NCBI RefSeq assembly: GCF_001704115.1
Contig: NZ_CP016895.1
Coordinates: 248,001 to 312,000, forward strand
Reading direction: 5' to 3'
Origin: Acinetobacter larvae
GTDB lineage: Bacteria; Pseudomonadota; Gammaproteobacteria; Pseudomonadales; Moraxellaceae
DNA length: 64,000 bases
The notes under the pieces are model-generated. The model had not been told where the DNA came from. It worked only from the letters and a program-made list of their open reading frames with translations, and ran no database searches. Both the position numbers and the translations under genes were made by a program. Of the stretch, positions 49,484 through 59,745 are shown in pieces (within the stretch, counting starts at the first letter, position 1; every line of letters begins with the position of its first letter).

Positions 49484-49789
49484 TTATTGTTGTGGTTGTT
49501 GAGGTTGCGGTGCTGGTTGTGGTGCTTCAGCTTGAGAAGCAGGCGCAGCATTGGGGGCGGTTTCAGGCGCTGGTTGTGGTGCAGCAGCTTGATTTGGATC
49601 AACCAATTTGATTTGCCCACTTTGAACCAGTTCAACCAAAGAGGCGGGTTGACCGTTTACGGTTGTTGCCACTTTAACTTGAGATAAACTTTCTAAAGTT
49701 TCCCCTGCTTGTACAGCTGGCTCAGCAAAAGCAGATGACATTGCAACCAATGATAAGGCAGAAACTAAACCGATGAAGTGTAAACGCAT
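49484..49789 (-). CDS. Secreted Pro/Ala/Gln-rich small protein
   Basis: 101 residues: signal peptide MRLHFIGLVSALSLVAMSSA cleaved after AFA; a short folded part (LESLSQVKVATTVNGQPASL); then a tail of Pro, Ala, Gln and Glu (repeating APQPAPE-like). Probably periplasmic or surface-exposed; the tail may be a flexible linker. Function unknown. Confidence 0.75.
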   Translation of the reverse strand: MRLHFIGLVSALSLVAMSSAFAEPAVQAGETLESLSQVKVATTVNGQPASLVELVQSGQIKLVDPNQAAAPQPAPETAPNAAPASQAEAPQPAPQPQQPQQ

Positions 49790-50447
49790 ATCATACTCCT
49801 GAATTGATGCGATGAAATGAATTGTGAGCTCTATCTGTCTGGGCTTGATGTGGTATCTAGAAAGCTATTGTTCCGCTCAATGTGGTCTGAAACAGAATGG
49901 CTGCTAGATATCAGTTTGCTGAAATTAGCCTCAGATGTTTTGCTGTGAATGGTGTTTGTAGACAACAACAGCCACGCAATCAAAACCGATAATGCTCACA
50001 TTTGCATGCACAGCAATGGCAATAAATAGACAATAAATAATTTAAGGCAATGCTTTAAACTTGCATGCAGCGTCTAACAAGTCGTAAAAGAATGTAGCAT
50101 GTCTTTTATAGCTTGCTACTATGCTGCCACGCAGACAAGCTAAGTACATATTTAATTTAAAGTTTTATATAAAAAGCCATAAAATAAACAACAAATCTTC
50201 CTTAAAAGAGCTTGACTTCCATTCCGTAGAAATGTTTGAGCCCGTAGGGATCGGCTGTTTTCGTGTTAAGCTTAAACACCGTCGCATGATGATTAAATTG
50301 ATTATTTTGAATAAGATACAAATCTATATCATGATATTGGTGAAGCTTTGTACAGCTACATCTGTTTTACATATACTTCTGCCTGAGAGCTTGCTAAGCT
50401 GCCAAGCCATTGAGGTTGTATCGTTTTGCGGGCATTAGCAGTTTAAA
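49790..50447. other. Intergenic region before the nuclease gene
   Basis: About 660 bp. Contains an ORF (50121-50438, +) that I do not call: no ribosome site, odd composition. TTTTAAATTTAA-rich DNA; no clear regulatory palindrome. Confidence 0.4.
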
Positions 50448-51509
50448 ATGGCAAGAAAAAAGAAAGTCATGGGAGTCAATGCAACAGCATTACAAGTGTT
50501 GATTGGCTTGGTGTTGGCAGGTGCATCGGCCCTGTTTTTTGGAAAAGAGCAAGTCACCCAATATATACCGTCACTTGCGCAAAATAATAACCGTTGTTTA
50601 TCGCAATTTTATGCAGATCAGCCGCCCTATTTAAGTCGTGCCAGCTTAGAGCAAAATAGTTTTCCTTTATGTTTTAATGGCTTCAATGTCATGTACTCCG
50701 GGATATCTAAAACACCTTTATGGACGGCCGAGCATTTGACTGTAAGTCGCCTAAGTCAAAAAATTCCGCGCGAAGATCAGTTTCATGAAGAAAGCCGTGT
50801 ACCGCAACAGTACCGTGCATTATTAAGTGATTATCGGGGTTCTGGCTATGATCGAGGGCACATGGCACCAAATGGTGATATGGGTGATCGTGCCTCACAA
50901 AAAGACAGTTTCTCTTTGGCCAATATGGTGCCACAAGCGCCTAAAAATAATCAGGAAGTTTGGCGTAAGTTAGAAGAAGCTACGCGCAGTTTGGTGCTGA
51001 AAAATAAGCAAGAAATTTATGTGGTGACGGGGCCAGTGTATCGCTCGAAGAAATTGAAAACGATTGGTAAAGGTGTGATCGTCCCAGATGCGACCTATAA
51101 AGTCTTGTATATCCCGAAAACGGGTGTGCTTAGTGCCTATTATGCTCCGAACAATAATTCATTACAGGTGCAAGTAATCAGTGTATGCCAGCTGGAAGAA
51201 TATACTGGGATTAACTTTTTCCCCAGCTTAAGCACGGATCAAAAGCGTAATGTTTATCGTCTGCCTTTGTCTGCTGCACAGGTTAAAGCCAATAAGCCAA
51301 TTGCGTATGATCGTTGGGATGGTAGCAGTCGTTGTGCGGAGGCGGTCAGTTCAGAGCGGGTGCAGAAATTACAAAAACGGTTTCAGTCGAGTACATCTGA
51401 TGGCAATATTGAAAATCAGAGTACACTGAATAGCCAAGCCAATGCTTCAGAAAGCGAGTTGCAGCAACTTATTAAAAATGTACTACGGCAATTGCTGGCT
51501 CAACTGTAA
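50448..51509 (+). CDS. Membrane-anchored DNA/RNA non-specific endonuclease
   Basis: 353 residues. Basic start (MARKKK), one membrane helix (about 13-33), then the NUC domain with the Ser/Arg/His motif YDRGHMAPNGDM (about 142-153; DRGH catalytic His) and LANMVPQAPKNNQ (metal-binding Asn). The C-terminal tail is low-complexity. Likely faces the periplasm and could degrade incoming or extracellular nucleic acid; nutritional or barrier role is inference. Confidence 0.9.
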   Translation: MARKKKVMGVNATALQVLIGLVLAGASALFFGKEQVTQYIPSLAQNNNRCLSQFYADQPPYLSRASLEQNSFPLCFNGFNVMYSGISKTPLWTAEHLTVSRLSQKIPREDQFHEESRVPQQYRALLSDYRGSGYDRGHMAPNGDMGDRASQKDSFSLANMVPQAPKNNQEVWRKLEEATRSLVLKNKQEIYVVTGPVYRSKKLKTIGKGVIVPDATYKVLYIPKTGVLSAYYAPNNNSLQVQVISVCQLEEYTGINFFPSLSTDQKRNVYRLPLSAAQVKANKPIAYDRWDGSSRCAEAVSSERVQKLQKRFQSSTSDGNIENQSTLNSQANASESELQQLIKNVLRQLLAQL

Positions 51510-51592
51510 CGCGCAATTGCAAGCTAAAATTTATTTGATCCAATAAAAATTGAGTTCAAGTGATCGGATCATCATTCCAGTGAGGTATTGAT

Positions 51593-51838
51593 ATGTTTAA
51601 GCCTTTTAGTAATGCGACAGATTCACATGCAGTACAAGATTTAACTTTTGAAAATCAGGGTGATAGTGTCAATATTTATGGCAACATCCAAATTACTAAA
51701 GACCAGCAAGGGCTGCGAGCAGCCAAAGTTTTACAGAAAATCTGCAACGATATGGTGGCGCAGTTAGAACAAGTGCCCGAATTACCGGCAAAGATTGTTT
51801 TGCAAGAAGCGCAAGAAATAGATAATCCATTCCTCTAA
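51593..51838 (+). CDS. Small conserved-looking protein of unknown function
   Basis: 81 residues: MFKPFSNATDSHAVQDLTFE, NQGDSVNIYGNIQIT, then a helix (LRAAKVLQKICNDMVAQLEQ) and ELPAKIVLQEAQ. GAGGTATTG precedes the ATG. Beta-strand then helix; no signal peptide. I do not know a family name. Confidence 0.72.
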   Translation: MFKPFSNATDSHAVQDLTFENQGDSVNIYGNIQITKDQQGLRAAKVLQKICNDMVAQLEQVPELPAKIVLQEAQEIDNPFL

Positions 51839-51980
51839 ATGGTATGTGCTTTGAGGTTTCTGATGGTTTTGAAGTGATGAAGCTCTCGTAAGCCTTGTAA
51901 GCGCTAAAGTAATTTAAAATTGAATGAAAAATAATGAAAAAAGTTGTTTATTGTTTTTGTAAATATTATATAATGTTTTG

Positions 51981-52109
51981 TAAGTTTTAAAATAAAGAGG
52001 CACTACCCACTGGGGTAGCACCTGTTTATTGTTATTGAAGTTTTATCAAGAAAACTGCGCTGTGTTTTCCTTTTATGTTTTAGGAGTCTTTCAAGACTCC
52101 TTTTTTTTA
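51981..52109 (+). ncRNA. Candidate small RNA
   Basis: Between an 81-aa gene and convergent hisF. A TATAAT box at 51969-51974 (TTGTTT 19 bp upstream) would start near 51981; the 5' part folds (CACTACCC / GGGGTAG), an unstructured A/T middle follows and the end is a strong terminator (AGGAGTCTT-TC-AAGACTCCT plus eight T, 52082-52109). No ORF inside. Could also be just the 3' end of the 81-aa gene transcript. Confidence 0.45.
52082..52109 (+). terminator. Rho-independent terminator
   Basis: AGGAGTCTT-TC-AAGACTCCT followed by a T-run. Ends either the candidate sRNA or the upstream gene. Confidence 0.9.
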
Positions 52110-52193
52110 CGCTATTTTTATTGTATTGGCTCATGTGCATATCGCTTTATATGCCATGAGCGATTTATTTTTTGAAATGCTAACAAGCCAATA

Positions 52194-52952
52194 TTACAAT
52201 CGCATGACAATGCCTTGATCGGCCATATAGCGTTTCGCTTCAGGAATAGTATGTTGACCAAAGTGGAAAATACTGGCGGCTAAGACCGCATCGGCACCAC
52301 CTTTTAACACGCCATCTGCCAGATGTTGTAAATTTCCGACGCCACCAGAGGCAATGGTGGGAACCGAGACACGATCATTAATGTGACGCATCAGTTCTAA
52401 GTCATAACCGGCTTTGGTGCCATCGGCATCCATTGAGGTGATGAGTAATTCACCTGCGCCGTATTCTGCCATTTTGACCGCCCATTGAATTGCATCGATC
52501 CCAGTGGCTTTACGTCCGCCATGGGTAAAAATTTCCCATTGTTGTGGAGCGACTTTTTTGGCATCAATCGCCACCACAATACATTGGGCACCAAAGCGTT
52601 GCGAGGCTTCTAAAACAAACTCTGGTTGAAAGACCGCCGCAGAGTTAATACTGACTTTGTCTGCACCAGCATTGAGTAAAAGACGAATATCTTCGACCTT
52701 GCGTACACCACCGCCTACCGTCAGCGGTACAAAGACGGACTCTGCCATGCGTTCCACTGTGCGATAGGTGGTATCACGACCACTGGATGTCGCTGTAATA
52801 TCTAAAAAGGTAATTTCATCTGCGCCTTGTTCGTTATAACGTCGTGCAACCTCGACAGGGTCACCAGCATCACGTATATCAAGGAACTGCACACCCTTCA
52901 CAACGCGACCGTTATCGACATCTAGACAGGGGATAATCCGTTTGGCAAGCAT
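52194..52952 (-). CDS. hisF: Imidazole glycerol phosphate synthase cyclase subunit HisF
   Basis: 252-residue TIM barrel that uses ammonia from HisH to make IGP and AICAR in histidine synthesis. Catalytic Asp in [11 protein letters not shown] (Asp11) and in VVAIDAKK (Asp130). Phosphate loops TVGGGVRK and IASGGVGN. Separate from hisH (5 kb away). Confidence 0.97.
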   Translation of the reverse strand: MLAKRIIPCLDVDNGRVVKGVQFLDIRDAGDPVEVARRYNEQGADEITFLDITATSSGRDTTYRTVERMAESVFVPLTVGGGVRKVEDIRLLLNAGADKVSINSAAVFQPEFVLEASQRFGAQCIVVAIDAKKVAPQQWEIFTHGGRKATGIDAIQWAVKMAEYGAGELLITSMDADGTKAGYDLELMRHINDRVSVPTIASGGVGNLQHLADGVLKGGADAVLAASIFHFGQHTIPEAKRYMADQGIVMRL

Positions 52953-53065
52953 AATTATTTTCCAAAAATAACAATCGGATAGTAAACTAATCCACTTAGG
53001 CGCTACACCTTAATTGTGGGAACGAGTATTCTATCAAACTTAATTCAGTTTATTGCAGGTTTTGT

Positions 53066-54007
53066 ATGTCGGTATATACCTCTTTGAGTTTAAAACAAGT
53101 TCAAGATTTTGCTTCAGCTTTTTCTTTAGATGTGCTTGAGCTTATCCCTATTCAAGGCGGGATTCAAAATACCAATTATTTTTTACGTTGTGCCGATGCA
53201 GACTATGTACTAACTTTATTTGAAGACATGAGCGCAGAGCAAGCGGCTGAAATCATTCCAGCTTTAGACCAATTGGTGGCACAGGGTGTGGCAGTACCGG
53301 CACCTTTAAAGATCAATGGTCAGGCTTTGCATGTGCTGGCAGATAAACCTGCACAAATTACACCGCGTGTCTTGGGCGAACATCCAGAAACAACCACTGT
53401 GGCACAAGTGCGTGCCATCGCTCAAGCACAAGCTCGGATGCATTTGGCATTAAAAGATTTCCCATTGACACGTCAGTTTAACCGCAACCATGACTATTGG
53501 TATGCTGTGGCAAAGCAATTACAGCCACAAATGTCTACCGAAGACGCTGCTTTGTTGCAACAACTGATAGAACGCTTTGCTGAAATACGCCAACAATACC
53601 CAGATCGTCCACGTGGTCTCATTCATTCTGATTTGTTCCGAGATAATACTTTATTTATCGGCGATGATTTGCAAGGAATCTTAGACTTTTATGAGATGAA
53701 CCATGATGAGCTGCTCTTTGATGTGGCAATTAGCATCAATGATTTTTGTAGTGATTATCCGGATGTGAGCTTAAATGATGAGAAGGCTGCTGCATTTCTT
53801 GAGGCTTATCAACAATTACGTCCATTTACTGCAGATGAGCAAGCTTGCCTAGATAGCTATTTGGCAGCCATGGCGGGTCGTTTCTGGCTATTACGTTTAA
53901 GCGTGGTTTTGAAAAATCAGCAACAGGGTCGTGATGGTGAGCAAATCTTGGTCAAAGATCCAGAAGTTATGCGACACATGGTATTAAACCGTTTAGCACG
54001 ACTGTGA
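53066..54007 (+). CDS. thrB: Homoserine kinase (APH-fold)
   Basis: 313 residues of the aminoglycoside-phosphotransferase-like homoserine kinase type. IQGGIQNTNYFLRC as nucleotide loop; catalytic RGLIHSDLFRDNTLF (Asp and Asn) and ILDFYEMNHDELLFD (metal Asp). It phosphorylates homoserine for threonine synthesis. Divergent from hisF. Confidence 0.9.
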   Translation: MSVYTSLSLKQVQDFASAFSLDVLELIPIQGGIQNTNYFLRCADADYVLTLFEDMSAEQAAEIIPALDQLVAQGVAVPAPLKINGQALHVLADKPAQITPRVLGEHPETTTVAQVRAIAQAQARMHLALKDFPLTRQFNRNHDYWYAVAKQLQPQMSTEDAALLQQLIERFAEIRQQYPDRPRGLIHSDLFRDNTLFIGDDLQGILDFYEMNHDELLFDVAISINDFCSDYPDVSLNDEKAAAFLEAYQQLRPFTADEQACLDSYLAAMAGRFWLLRLSVVLKNQQQGRDGEQILVKDPEVMRHMVLNRLARL

Positions 54008-54016
54008 GTTGCAATC

Positions 54017-54640
54017 ATGCGTGATCAAGGGCGTTTAATCGAATGGTTTGATGAGCAGGGATACGGTTTTATTCAACCGAATGATGCCAAGAAAGCAAAA
54101 GTTTTTCTACATATTAAAGATTTTAGTAAAGCTGGACCGCGTCCGATTATCGGTTGTGCCTTAGATTATCGCGTTACAGTAGATGGTCAAGGACGTTATC
54201 GCGCGACGGATGTGGTGTATTTAAAGGCGCGACAAGTTCGTGCTCAGGCAGCAGAGCAGGTGGTACAGCACGGTACTGCTACGAAAACGGCATTACAACC
54301 GATGCAATATCTGATCGCGGGCTACTTGATTGTTTTAGCTATTTTATCTGTGTTGGGGTATTTGCCGAGCTTAACTTGGATTTGGCTGATGTTGGTGAAT
54401 GTCTTGTGTTATTGGTGCTATGCCCTTGATAAAGAAGCGGCTAAAACACAGAAGCGTCGGATTCCAGAACAAAATTTGCATATTTTAGCGGTATTGGGCG
54501 GATGGCCTGCTGCATGGCTGGCACAGCAACGGCTCAGGCATAAAACACAAAAACAGCCGTTTCAAAAAATTTATCGTTTCAGCATTCTGTTTAATGTGTT
54601 ATTGCTACTTTGGTTGTTGTCACCGCTCAATGTTTTTTAA
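54017..54640 (+). CDS. Cold-shock-domain plus DUF1294 membrane protein
   Basis: 207 residues. N-terminal cold-shock domain (RLIEWFDEQGYGFIQPND, VFLHIKDF, residues 5-65), a linker, then DUF1294 with three or four membrane helices; VNVLCYWCYALDKEAAKTQK and RIPEQNLHILAVLGGWP are characteristic of it. Nine bases after thrB, probably co-transcribed. Role unknown; RNA binding at the membrane is inference. Confidence 0.88.
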   Translation: MRDQGRLIEWFDEQGYGFIQPNDAKKAKVFLHIKDFSKAGPRPIIGCALDYRVTVDGQGRYRATDVVYLKARQVRAQAAEQVVQHGTATKTALQPMQYLIAGYLIVLAILSVLGYLPSLTWIWLMLVNVLCYWCYALDKEAAKTQKRRIPEQNLHILAVLGGWPAAWLAQQRLRHKTQKQPFQKIYRFSILFNVLLLLWLLSPLNVF

Positions 54641-54674
54641 GGGGCTGTGCTGCAGCAAGATCGTAAATACTATT

Positions 54675-54706
54675 AAAAATAGCGCCATATCAAGGCGCTA
54701 TTTTTT
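54675..54706. terminator. Bidirectional terminator
   Basis: AAAAATAGCGCC / GGCGCTATTTTT, 12-bp stem with 7-base loop, T-run on the right and A-run on the left; serves the thrB operon and hisA. Confidence 0.92.
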
Positions 54707-54794
54707 ATGCGAATGAAAAGCGGGTTCTGGCTAAAGCTTAATCTAGCTAAAGCTTAACGCCTTTTTTCGATCAAATATTTGAATATTTGGGGGC

Positions 54795-55517
54795 TTATTG
54801 GTCTAGCAGTTGCTGTGCTTCGCTGAGTTTTAAGGTGCCTTCATAGATAGCGCGACCTGTGATAGCACCTAAGATACCCGGTTGCCCTTTGAGCTTGCGG
54901 ACATCATCTAAATTGGTGACACCACCAGACGCAATCACGGGTAGACCGGAATATTCTGCTAATTGTACCGTTTGTTCAATATTAACCCCTTGCATCATAC
55001 CGTCACGGGCAATATCGGTATATACCACACTCGACACACCTGCATCGGCAAAACGTTTGGCTAAATCTGTTGCTTTAACGTCAGTTACATTGGCCCAACC
55101 ATCGGTTGCCACCATACCATTCATCGCATCGATGCCAACAATAATATGTCCTGCAAATTGACGGCATGCCTCACTGACAAAGTCTGGGTCTTGTACCGCT
55201 TTGGTGCCAATGATCACATAAGACACACCTGCATCTAGATAATGTTCGATGGTTTCTAAAGAACGAATACCGCCCCCAATTTGAATAGGGAGTTCTGGCA
55301 GTGCTTGGCTAATTGCTTCCACCACGGGTTTGTGGATTGGCGTACCAGCGAATGCACCATTGAGATCAACAAGGTGTAAGCGACGAGCACCTTCTGCGAC
55401 CCAATGTTGTGCAGTGGCAACTGGGTTATCAGAAAATACCGTATCATCTTCCATACGGCCTTGTTTTAAACGGACACATTGACCATCTTTGAGGTCGATC
55501 GCTGGAATGATCAGCAT
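54795..55517 (-). CDS. hisA: Phosphoribosylformimino-5-aminoimidazole carboxamide ribotide isomerase HisA
   Basis: 240 residues from ATG 55517 (AAGGAG upstream). Amadori isomerase of histidine synthesis, TIM barrel: Asp8 in [20 protein letters not shown] phosphate loop, Asp in YTDIARDGM and IASGGVTN. An in-frame extension to 55571 is not supported. Confidence 0.97.
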   Translation of the reverse strand: MLIIPAIDLKDGQCVRLKQGRMEDDTVFSDNPVATAQHWVAEGARRLHLVDLNGAFAGTPIHKPVVEAISQALPELPIQIGGGIRSLETIEHYLDAGVSYVIIGTKAVQDPDFVSEACRQFAGHIIVGIDAMNGMVATDGWANVTDVKATDLAKRFADAGVSSVVYTDIARDGMMQGVNIEQTVQLAEYSGLPVIASGGVTNLDDVRKLKGQPGILGAITGRAIYEGTLKLSEAQQLLDQ

Positions 55518-55796
55518 GCTTGGGCTCCTTGACTCAGTATTGGATTGCATTATATGCCGCCATCTTAGCAAAGTATTGCGCAGACTCTAAGTCACTGATG
55601 CGATTATTTTGCGCCAGCATGCACGCTATCTGCATGACATTTTTTCAGTTATGATGCTAAATCATAACCAAAATGAAAGAAGCCCCTGTAAAACTGTTGA
55701 CTTGTGATGGTGTGATGGGGGATTGAAGATGTATTGCGGTGTGATTAAACGGCACTGGGTTGTGGCAGCGTATTGTCTGAATGTTGGAGCGTAGCG

Positions 55797-56231
55797 ATGG
55801 ATAAGCAAGATGAAGATTTGATTGTAGATGGTATCAAACGGATCAAGCAGTTAATTCAAGATAAAAATTTAAAGCAGTTGGATTTGAGTGGTGCTTTGGA
55901 TGTGTCGAAAAAAACAGTTGCACAATGGTTGCAAGAATCCAACTCGCAAAGTGCACAACACTTAGTGGAATTGGCACGTTTGATTGGGCGCAGTGAACAA
56001 GTTGGTACGACAACGAAAAAGAATGATGCAGCAACGCCGCATAGTGCTGTACAGGCATCAGATTTAGACCATACCGCGGTTACTGACTTAAAGACAAACG
56101 TAGATTTAACTGTGGTACCAGTAGAGCAGTTATTGGCAGAGATTAAACAGCGCTATCATGCTTTGAATTTAAAAGCAGATATACAGATTCATGTTAGCCC
56201 CTTAGAGGGTGGTTTTGTCAGTCAGGATTAA
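55797..56231 (+). CDS. Helix-turn-helix protein
   Basis: About 144 residues from ATG 55797 (TTGGAGC upstream). N-terminal HTH (LKQLDLSGALDVSKKTVAQW then SAQHLVELARLIGR), an acidic linker, and a C-terminal segment (LLAEIKQRYHALNLKADIQI) probably for dimerisation. Likely a transcriptional regulator; target unknown. Confidence 0.75.
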   Translation: MDKQDEDLIVDGIKRIKQLIQDKNLKQLDLSGALDVSKKTVAQWLQESNSQSAQHLVELARLIGRSEQVGTTTKKNDAATPHSAVQASDLDHTAVTDLKTNVDLTVVPVEQLLAEIKQRYHALNLKADIQIHVSPLEGGFVSQD

Positions 56232-56321
56232 GCCTTCAGCTTCATGACTTTGTGTACTTGAGCGAACTTGAGCGAAATAGTCTTGTATTCGCCTTGAAGA
56301 TAATCGCGTTCCAATGCTTAA

Positions 56322-56347
56322 AAGTAACCCGATCGATCGGGTTACTT
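56322..56347. terminator. Perfect 26-bp palindrome between convergent genes
   Basis: AAGTAACCCGATC joined to GATCGGGTTACTT without spacer, no T-run. Position between the HTH gene and a DUF805 gene suggests a shared 3' end. Confidence 0.6.
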
Positions 56348-56353
56348 GATGGT

Positions 56354-56872
56354 TTAGGGAATGCTAGGTTGATTGATTAGGGCTATGATGCTGAGCACAA
56401 TGCCGATTGCCAGTACAATTACATAGACGAGGCTGACGATGCTTTCCCACATTTTTGCTGGTCGAGGTTGACCATATGGATTGTCCTCTGGCTGGCCTGC
56501 GACACAAAGTAGATAAAGTGCAAAGATTACATTGATTATAGGCAATAAATAGCACAGGCTGAGCCAGCCTGAACGATTTAAATCGTGTAAACGACGTATG
56601 CTAAAAATAAAAAAGAAATAACAGACCGTGGCAGAGATCAGTACACTAATACTGGCAAAGACCCAGAGTGATGATTCCGGCAGTTGCGCGATGCTGCTAT
56701 TGTTTGGACTTAATCTGAGCGGGATGATACTCACGATCATTGCTAGTATGCCGAGTAGCGTTACCACGACATTCCATGCTAGATAACTTCTACGACCAAA
56801 GCGCCCTTGGGCACTGAGGAATGCATCATCGGCTAAAGGAGCAGCATTTGGAGGAGCGATAAATGTATTCAT
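56354..56872 (-). CDS. DUF805 membrane protein, copy 1
   Basis: 172 residues from ATG 56872 (AAGGTG upstream). FLSAQGRFGRRSYLAWNVV opens the domain; four membrane helices; RRLHDLNRSGWLSLCYLLP is the DUF805 hallmark. Paralogue of the next gene; function unknown. Confidence 0.88.
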   Translation of the reverse strand: MNTFIAPPNAAPLADDAFLSAQGRFGRRSYLAWNVVVTLLGILAMIVSIIPLRLSPNNSSIAQLPESSLWVFASISVLISATVCYFFFIFSIRRLHDLNRSGWLSLCYLLPIINVIFALYLLCVAGQPEDNPYGQPRPAKMWESIVSLVYVIVLAIGIVLSIIALINQPSIP

Positions 56873-57006
56873 TATTTTCACCTTTTTTATCATTATGGTG
56901 TTGTATAAATATTAAGCTAAATTAAAATTTAAAAACATCGATAATTATAAAATTTTGTCAATACAATGAACTATCACAGCGTAACCCAAGGCGTAGCTCT
57001 ATTCGC

Positions 57007-57519
57007 CTAATTTAATTGATTGAGTGTTGCCCAGATCATACTCATGGCAATTGTTGCAGTAATAACCGCAATGACATACAGATAAGCCGCAATTTTTTCC
57101 CAAGGTTTGGATGGGCGAGGTTCACCAAAATGATTGCTATTAGCTGATCCCTTCGCAAAGATTAAATAAAGTTCAAAAAGCACATTGCCGTAGGGAATAA
57201 AGCTACACAATGACAGCCAACCAGAGGCGTTGAGGTCGTGTAAGCGTTTAATTTGACATATAAATCTATAGCCAATCAATAGGAAGAATCCAACTTCGAT
57301 GATGATTAAGCTATCTGATTGCGCCCAACTGGGTTGGTACATTGCTAAAAAGTGAATATTTGAAATCGAAACCGATTGAATAAATAAAGCAGCAAGAACG
57401 AAGAGTACGATCAGACTAAGAAAGTTCCAGGCCAAATAAGATGTTCGATTTAAGCGACCTTGTGCGCGGAAGAAGCTGTTTTTGCTTGCTGTAGGCATTT
57501 CTGTATTATGTACAATCAT
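57007..57519 (-). CDS. DUF805 membrane protein, copy 2
   Basis: 170 residues, four membrane helices. FFRAQGRLNRTSYLAWNFLS and IKRLHDLNASGWLSLCSFIP match copy 1 clearly, so the pair arose by duplication. Both face the same way with a 134-bp gap. Confidence 0.88.
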   Translation of the reverse strand: MIVHNTEMPTASKNSFFRAQGRLNRTSYLAWNFLSLIVLFVLAALFIQSVSISNIHFLAMYQPSWAQSDSLIIIEVGFFLLIGYRFICQIKRLHDLNASGWLSLCSFIPYGNVLFELYLIFAKGSANSNHFGEPRPSKPWEKIAAYLYVIAVITATIAMSMIWATLNQLN

Positions 57520-57684
57520 GATGGTTGATGAGGGCTAATTATCATTTTATTTAAGTTATTGTTGATGCTAACTGAAAATTGTTTTCGAATAAAGCACAGT
57601 GTAAGAATAAAACAGCAGCTCAATGAGCTAGGCACATGGTGGCTTCGCTCATCCTGCTTAAAACAGTGCAATGCTGAGATGGTT

Positions 57685-58302
57685 TTAGATGTTCCAGTCC
57701 ACGAAGTTTTTTAACAGCTGTAAGCCCGCGGTATGACTTTTCTCTGGGTGGAATTGGGTTGCAAAGACATTGTCTTTTTGTAGGGCAGCACAAAAATCTA
57801 AACCATATTCGCTACGCGCTGCAACCAAAGTGCTATCTTGCGGTTGCACATAAAAGCTATGCACAAAATAGAAACGGCTATCTTGTGCAATATCACGCCA
57901 CATTGGATGGCTCGGATCGACTTGATGTACTTCATTCCAGCCCATATGCGGTACTTTTAAACCGGCTTGGTCTGGAAATTTTTTGACCACGCCGTCAAAG
58001 ATATTGAGGGCATCTGCGCCACCATTTTCTTCCGAGTGATGCATCAATGCTTGCATACCAACACAAATCGCCAAAATCGGTTTTTGAAAGACCGCATCGC
58101 GAATGACTTGATCGATGCCCGCATCTTGCATGCCTTTAATGCAATCACGCATTGCGCCTACACCAGGGAAGACGATTTTATCGGCTTTGGCAATGAGTTG
58201 TGGGTCGTTGGTTACATCAACGTGTGCACCGACATATTCCAATGCTTTGGCTGCAGAGTGCAAGTTACCCATGCCGTAGTCTAGTAAAGCAATACGCGTC
58301 AT
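57685..58302 (-). CDS. hisH: Imidazole glycerol phosphate synthase glutaminase subunit HisH
   Basis: 205-residue class I glutaminase feeding ammonia to HisF. Nucleophile Cys in [12 protein letters not shown]; His and Glu in [13 protein letters not shown]; start [16 protein letters not shown]. Its start overlaps the hisB stop by one base. Confidence 0.97.
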   Translation of the reverse strand: MTRIALLDYGMGNLHSAAKALEYVGAHVDVTNDPQLIAKADKIVFPGVGAMRDCIKGMQDAGIDQVIRDAVFQKPILAICVGMQALMHHSEENGGADALNIFDGVVKKFPDQAGLKVPHMGWNEVHQVDPSHPMWRDIAQDSRFYFVHSFYVQPQDSTLVAARSEYGLDFCAALQKDNVFATQFHPEKSHTAGLQLLKNFVDWNI

Positions 58303-58895
58303 TACAAAGTCCCTTTGGTTGAAGCAACCGTGTTGGCAGCGCGAGGATCTGTTTCACAGGCCATTCGCAGAGCACGTGCCAATGCTTTAAACACGCATTC
58401 AATTTGGTGATGGCTGTTTTTACCTTTTAAATTGTCGATATGAAGTGTAATCAAGGCATGGTTCACAAAACCTTGGAAGAATTCGGAAAATAAATCGACG
58501 TCAAAGGTGCCAATTCGTGCACGGGTAAAGGGGATGTCCATAAATAGACCAGGTCGCCCAGAAAGATCTACCACCACGCGGCTGAGTGCCTCATCCAAAG
58601 GGGCATAGAAGTGACCATAGCGGCGTAACCCTTTTTTATCACCCAACGCTTTGGCAAAGGCTTGACCTAGCGTAATGCCACAGTCTTCTACTGTATGGTG
58701 ATCATCTATTTCTAAATCTCCATCACAATGGATGTCAATATCAAATAAACCATGGCGTTTGATTTGGTCGATCATATGATCAAGAAAAGGGATACCGGTA
58801 TTGAGTACACCTTGACCTGTACCATCTAAATTTAGCCGAACGCTAATTTTAGTTTCATTGGTATTTCTTACGACTTCACTGATACGCTGCGTCAT
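58302..58895 (-). CDS. hisB: Imidazoleglycerol-phosphate dehydratase HisB
   Basis: 197 residues from ATG 58895 (GAGG upstream); the dehydratase only, not fused to a phosphatase. Metal-binding segments [26 protein letters not shown] and [17 protein letters not shown] style C-terminus (here [15 protein letters not shown]). Operon with hisH. Confidence 0.97.
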   Translation of the reverse strand: MTQRISEVVRNTNETKISVRLNLDGTGQGVLNTGIPFLDHMIDQIKRHGLFDIDIHCDGDLEIDDHHTVEDCGITLGQAFAKALGDKKGLRRYGHFYAPLDEALSRVVVDLSGRPGLFMDIPFTRARIGTFDVDLFSEFFQGFVNHALITLHIDNLKGKNSHHQIECVFKALARALRMACETDPRAANTVASTKGTL

Positions 58896-58992
58896 GGACA
58901 CATTCCTCAAAAAAAACGCTAAAATTGCTTGATTTAAAAATATTGGCTGTGACAAAGTCATGGCATATTAGATTGCTCTGGAGGGTTAATCA

Positions 58993-59385
58993 ATGCCTAT
59001 TACCGTACAAGTTTACACCGCATTGGAAAATGATGATATTCGAGATCAACTACAGCGTCTCTATGATACTAGTCCAGAGTTTAGCGATGGGGAAGATGCA
59101 ATTGCCCAATTGCAGCAGAATTTGACCAAGTATACTCAGCTTTATGTTGCAGAATTTAATAGTAAAATTATTGGTGCAATCTGGTGTACTGGGCAGGGGC
59201 AAAGTAAAGTCTTGGAAAATATCGTTGTCCATCCTGCCAATCGCGGGCGTGGTGTTGCCGAACGTCTGGTTTCCGAAGCTTGCCGTCTTGAAGAACAAAA
59301 TGGTGTGGAGCGTTTTGAGCCGGGGTGTGGGGCAATCCATCGCTGTCTGCTACATCTTGGTAAGCTATCCAATCATGAGTCATGA
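58993..59385 (+). CDS. GNAT-family protein, PanZ/PanM-like
   Basis: 130 residues with the acetyl-CoA-binding core: LYVAEFNSKIIGAIWCTG, VLENIVVHPANRGRGVAERL (P-loop-like R-G-x-G-V-A). The short form and N-terminus MPITVQVYTAL resemble PanZ, which senses CoA and controls PanD maturation; other short GNATs cannot be excluded. The C-terminal HLGKLSNHES may be normal. Confidence 0.72.
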   Translation: MPITVQVYTALENDDIRDQLQRLYDTSPEFSDGEDAIAQLQQNLTKYTQLYVAEFNSKIIGAIWCTGQGQSKVLENIVVHPANRGRGVAERLVSEACRLEEQNGVERFEPGCGAIHRCLLHLGKLSNHES

Positions 59386-59537
59386 TTGGACCGCTTCTTT
59401 TTAAGGCATACTGCGGCATAACGTGTTTGATATGCCGTGTGGCAAGCGTATAACTTGCCTTAAAAATAAGCTGTCAGATAAATTATTGTTGAGAGTACTT
59501 GACGCTGCGGGCATTAAATTGTTTAATACGCCCCATT

Positions 59538-59613
59538 GGCGTGATAGCTCAGTCGGTAGAGCAACGGATTGAAAATCCGTGTGTCCCCAGTTCGATCCTG
59601 GGTCTCGCCACCA
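59538..59613 (+). tRNA. tRNA-Phe (anticodon GAA), copy 1
   Basis: 76 nt with CCA; anticodon loop TTGAAAA, D-arm AGCTCAGTCGGTAGAGC, T-arm GTTCGATCC. Acceptor GGCGTGA / TCTCGCC has a U5-U68 mismatch. Confidence 0.95.
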
Positions 59614-59637
59614 TATTTTTTGTATTTGTGTTTTCAG

Positions 59638-59664
59638 TCCCTGATCCCATCAGGGATTTTTTTT
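59638..59664 (+). terminator. Terminator after tRNA-Phe copy 1
   Basis: TCCCTGAT-CCC-ATCAGGGA followed by T8. Confidence 0.92.
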
Positions 59665-59745
59665 GGGTAAAAAATACTCGAACAAATGAAAAGCGCATGA
59701 ATTGTATTGACTAATCAACACAGATACGGCTTAATACACCGCAAC

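Noticed and set aside
50121..50438. 105-codon ORF upstream of the nuclease gene
   Set aside because: No ribosome-binding site, no recognisable domain, lies in AT-rich intergenic DNA and ends just before the real gene.
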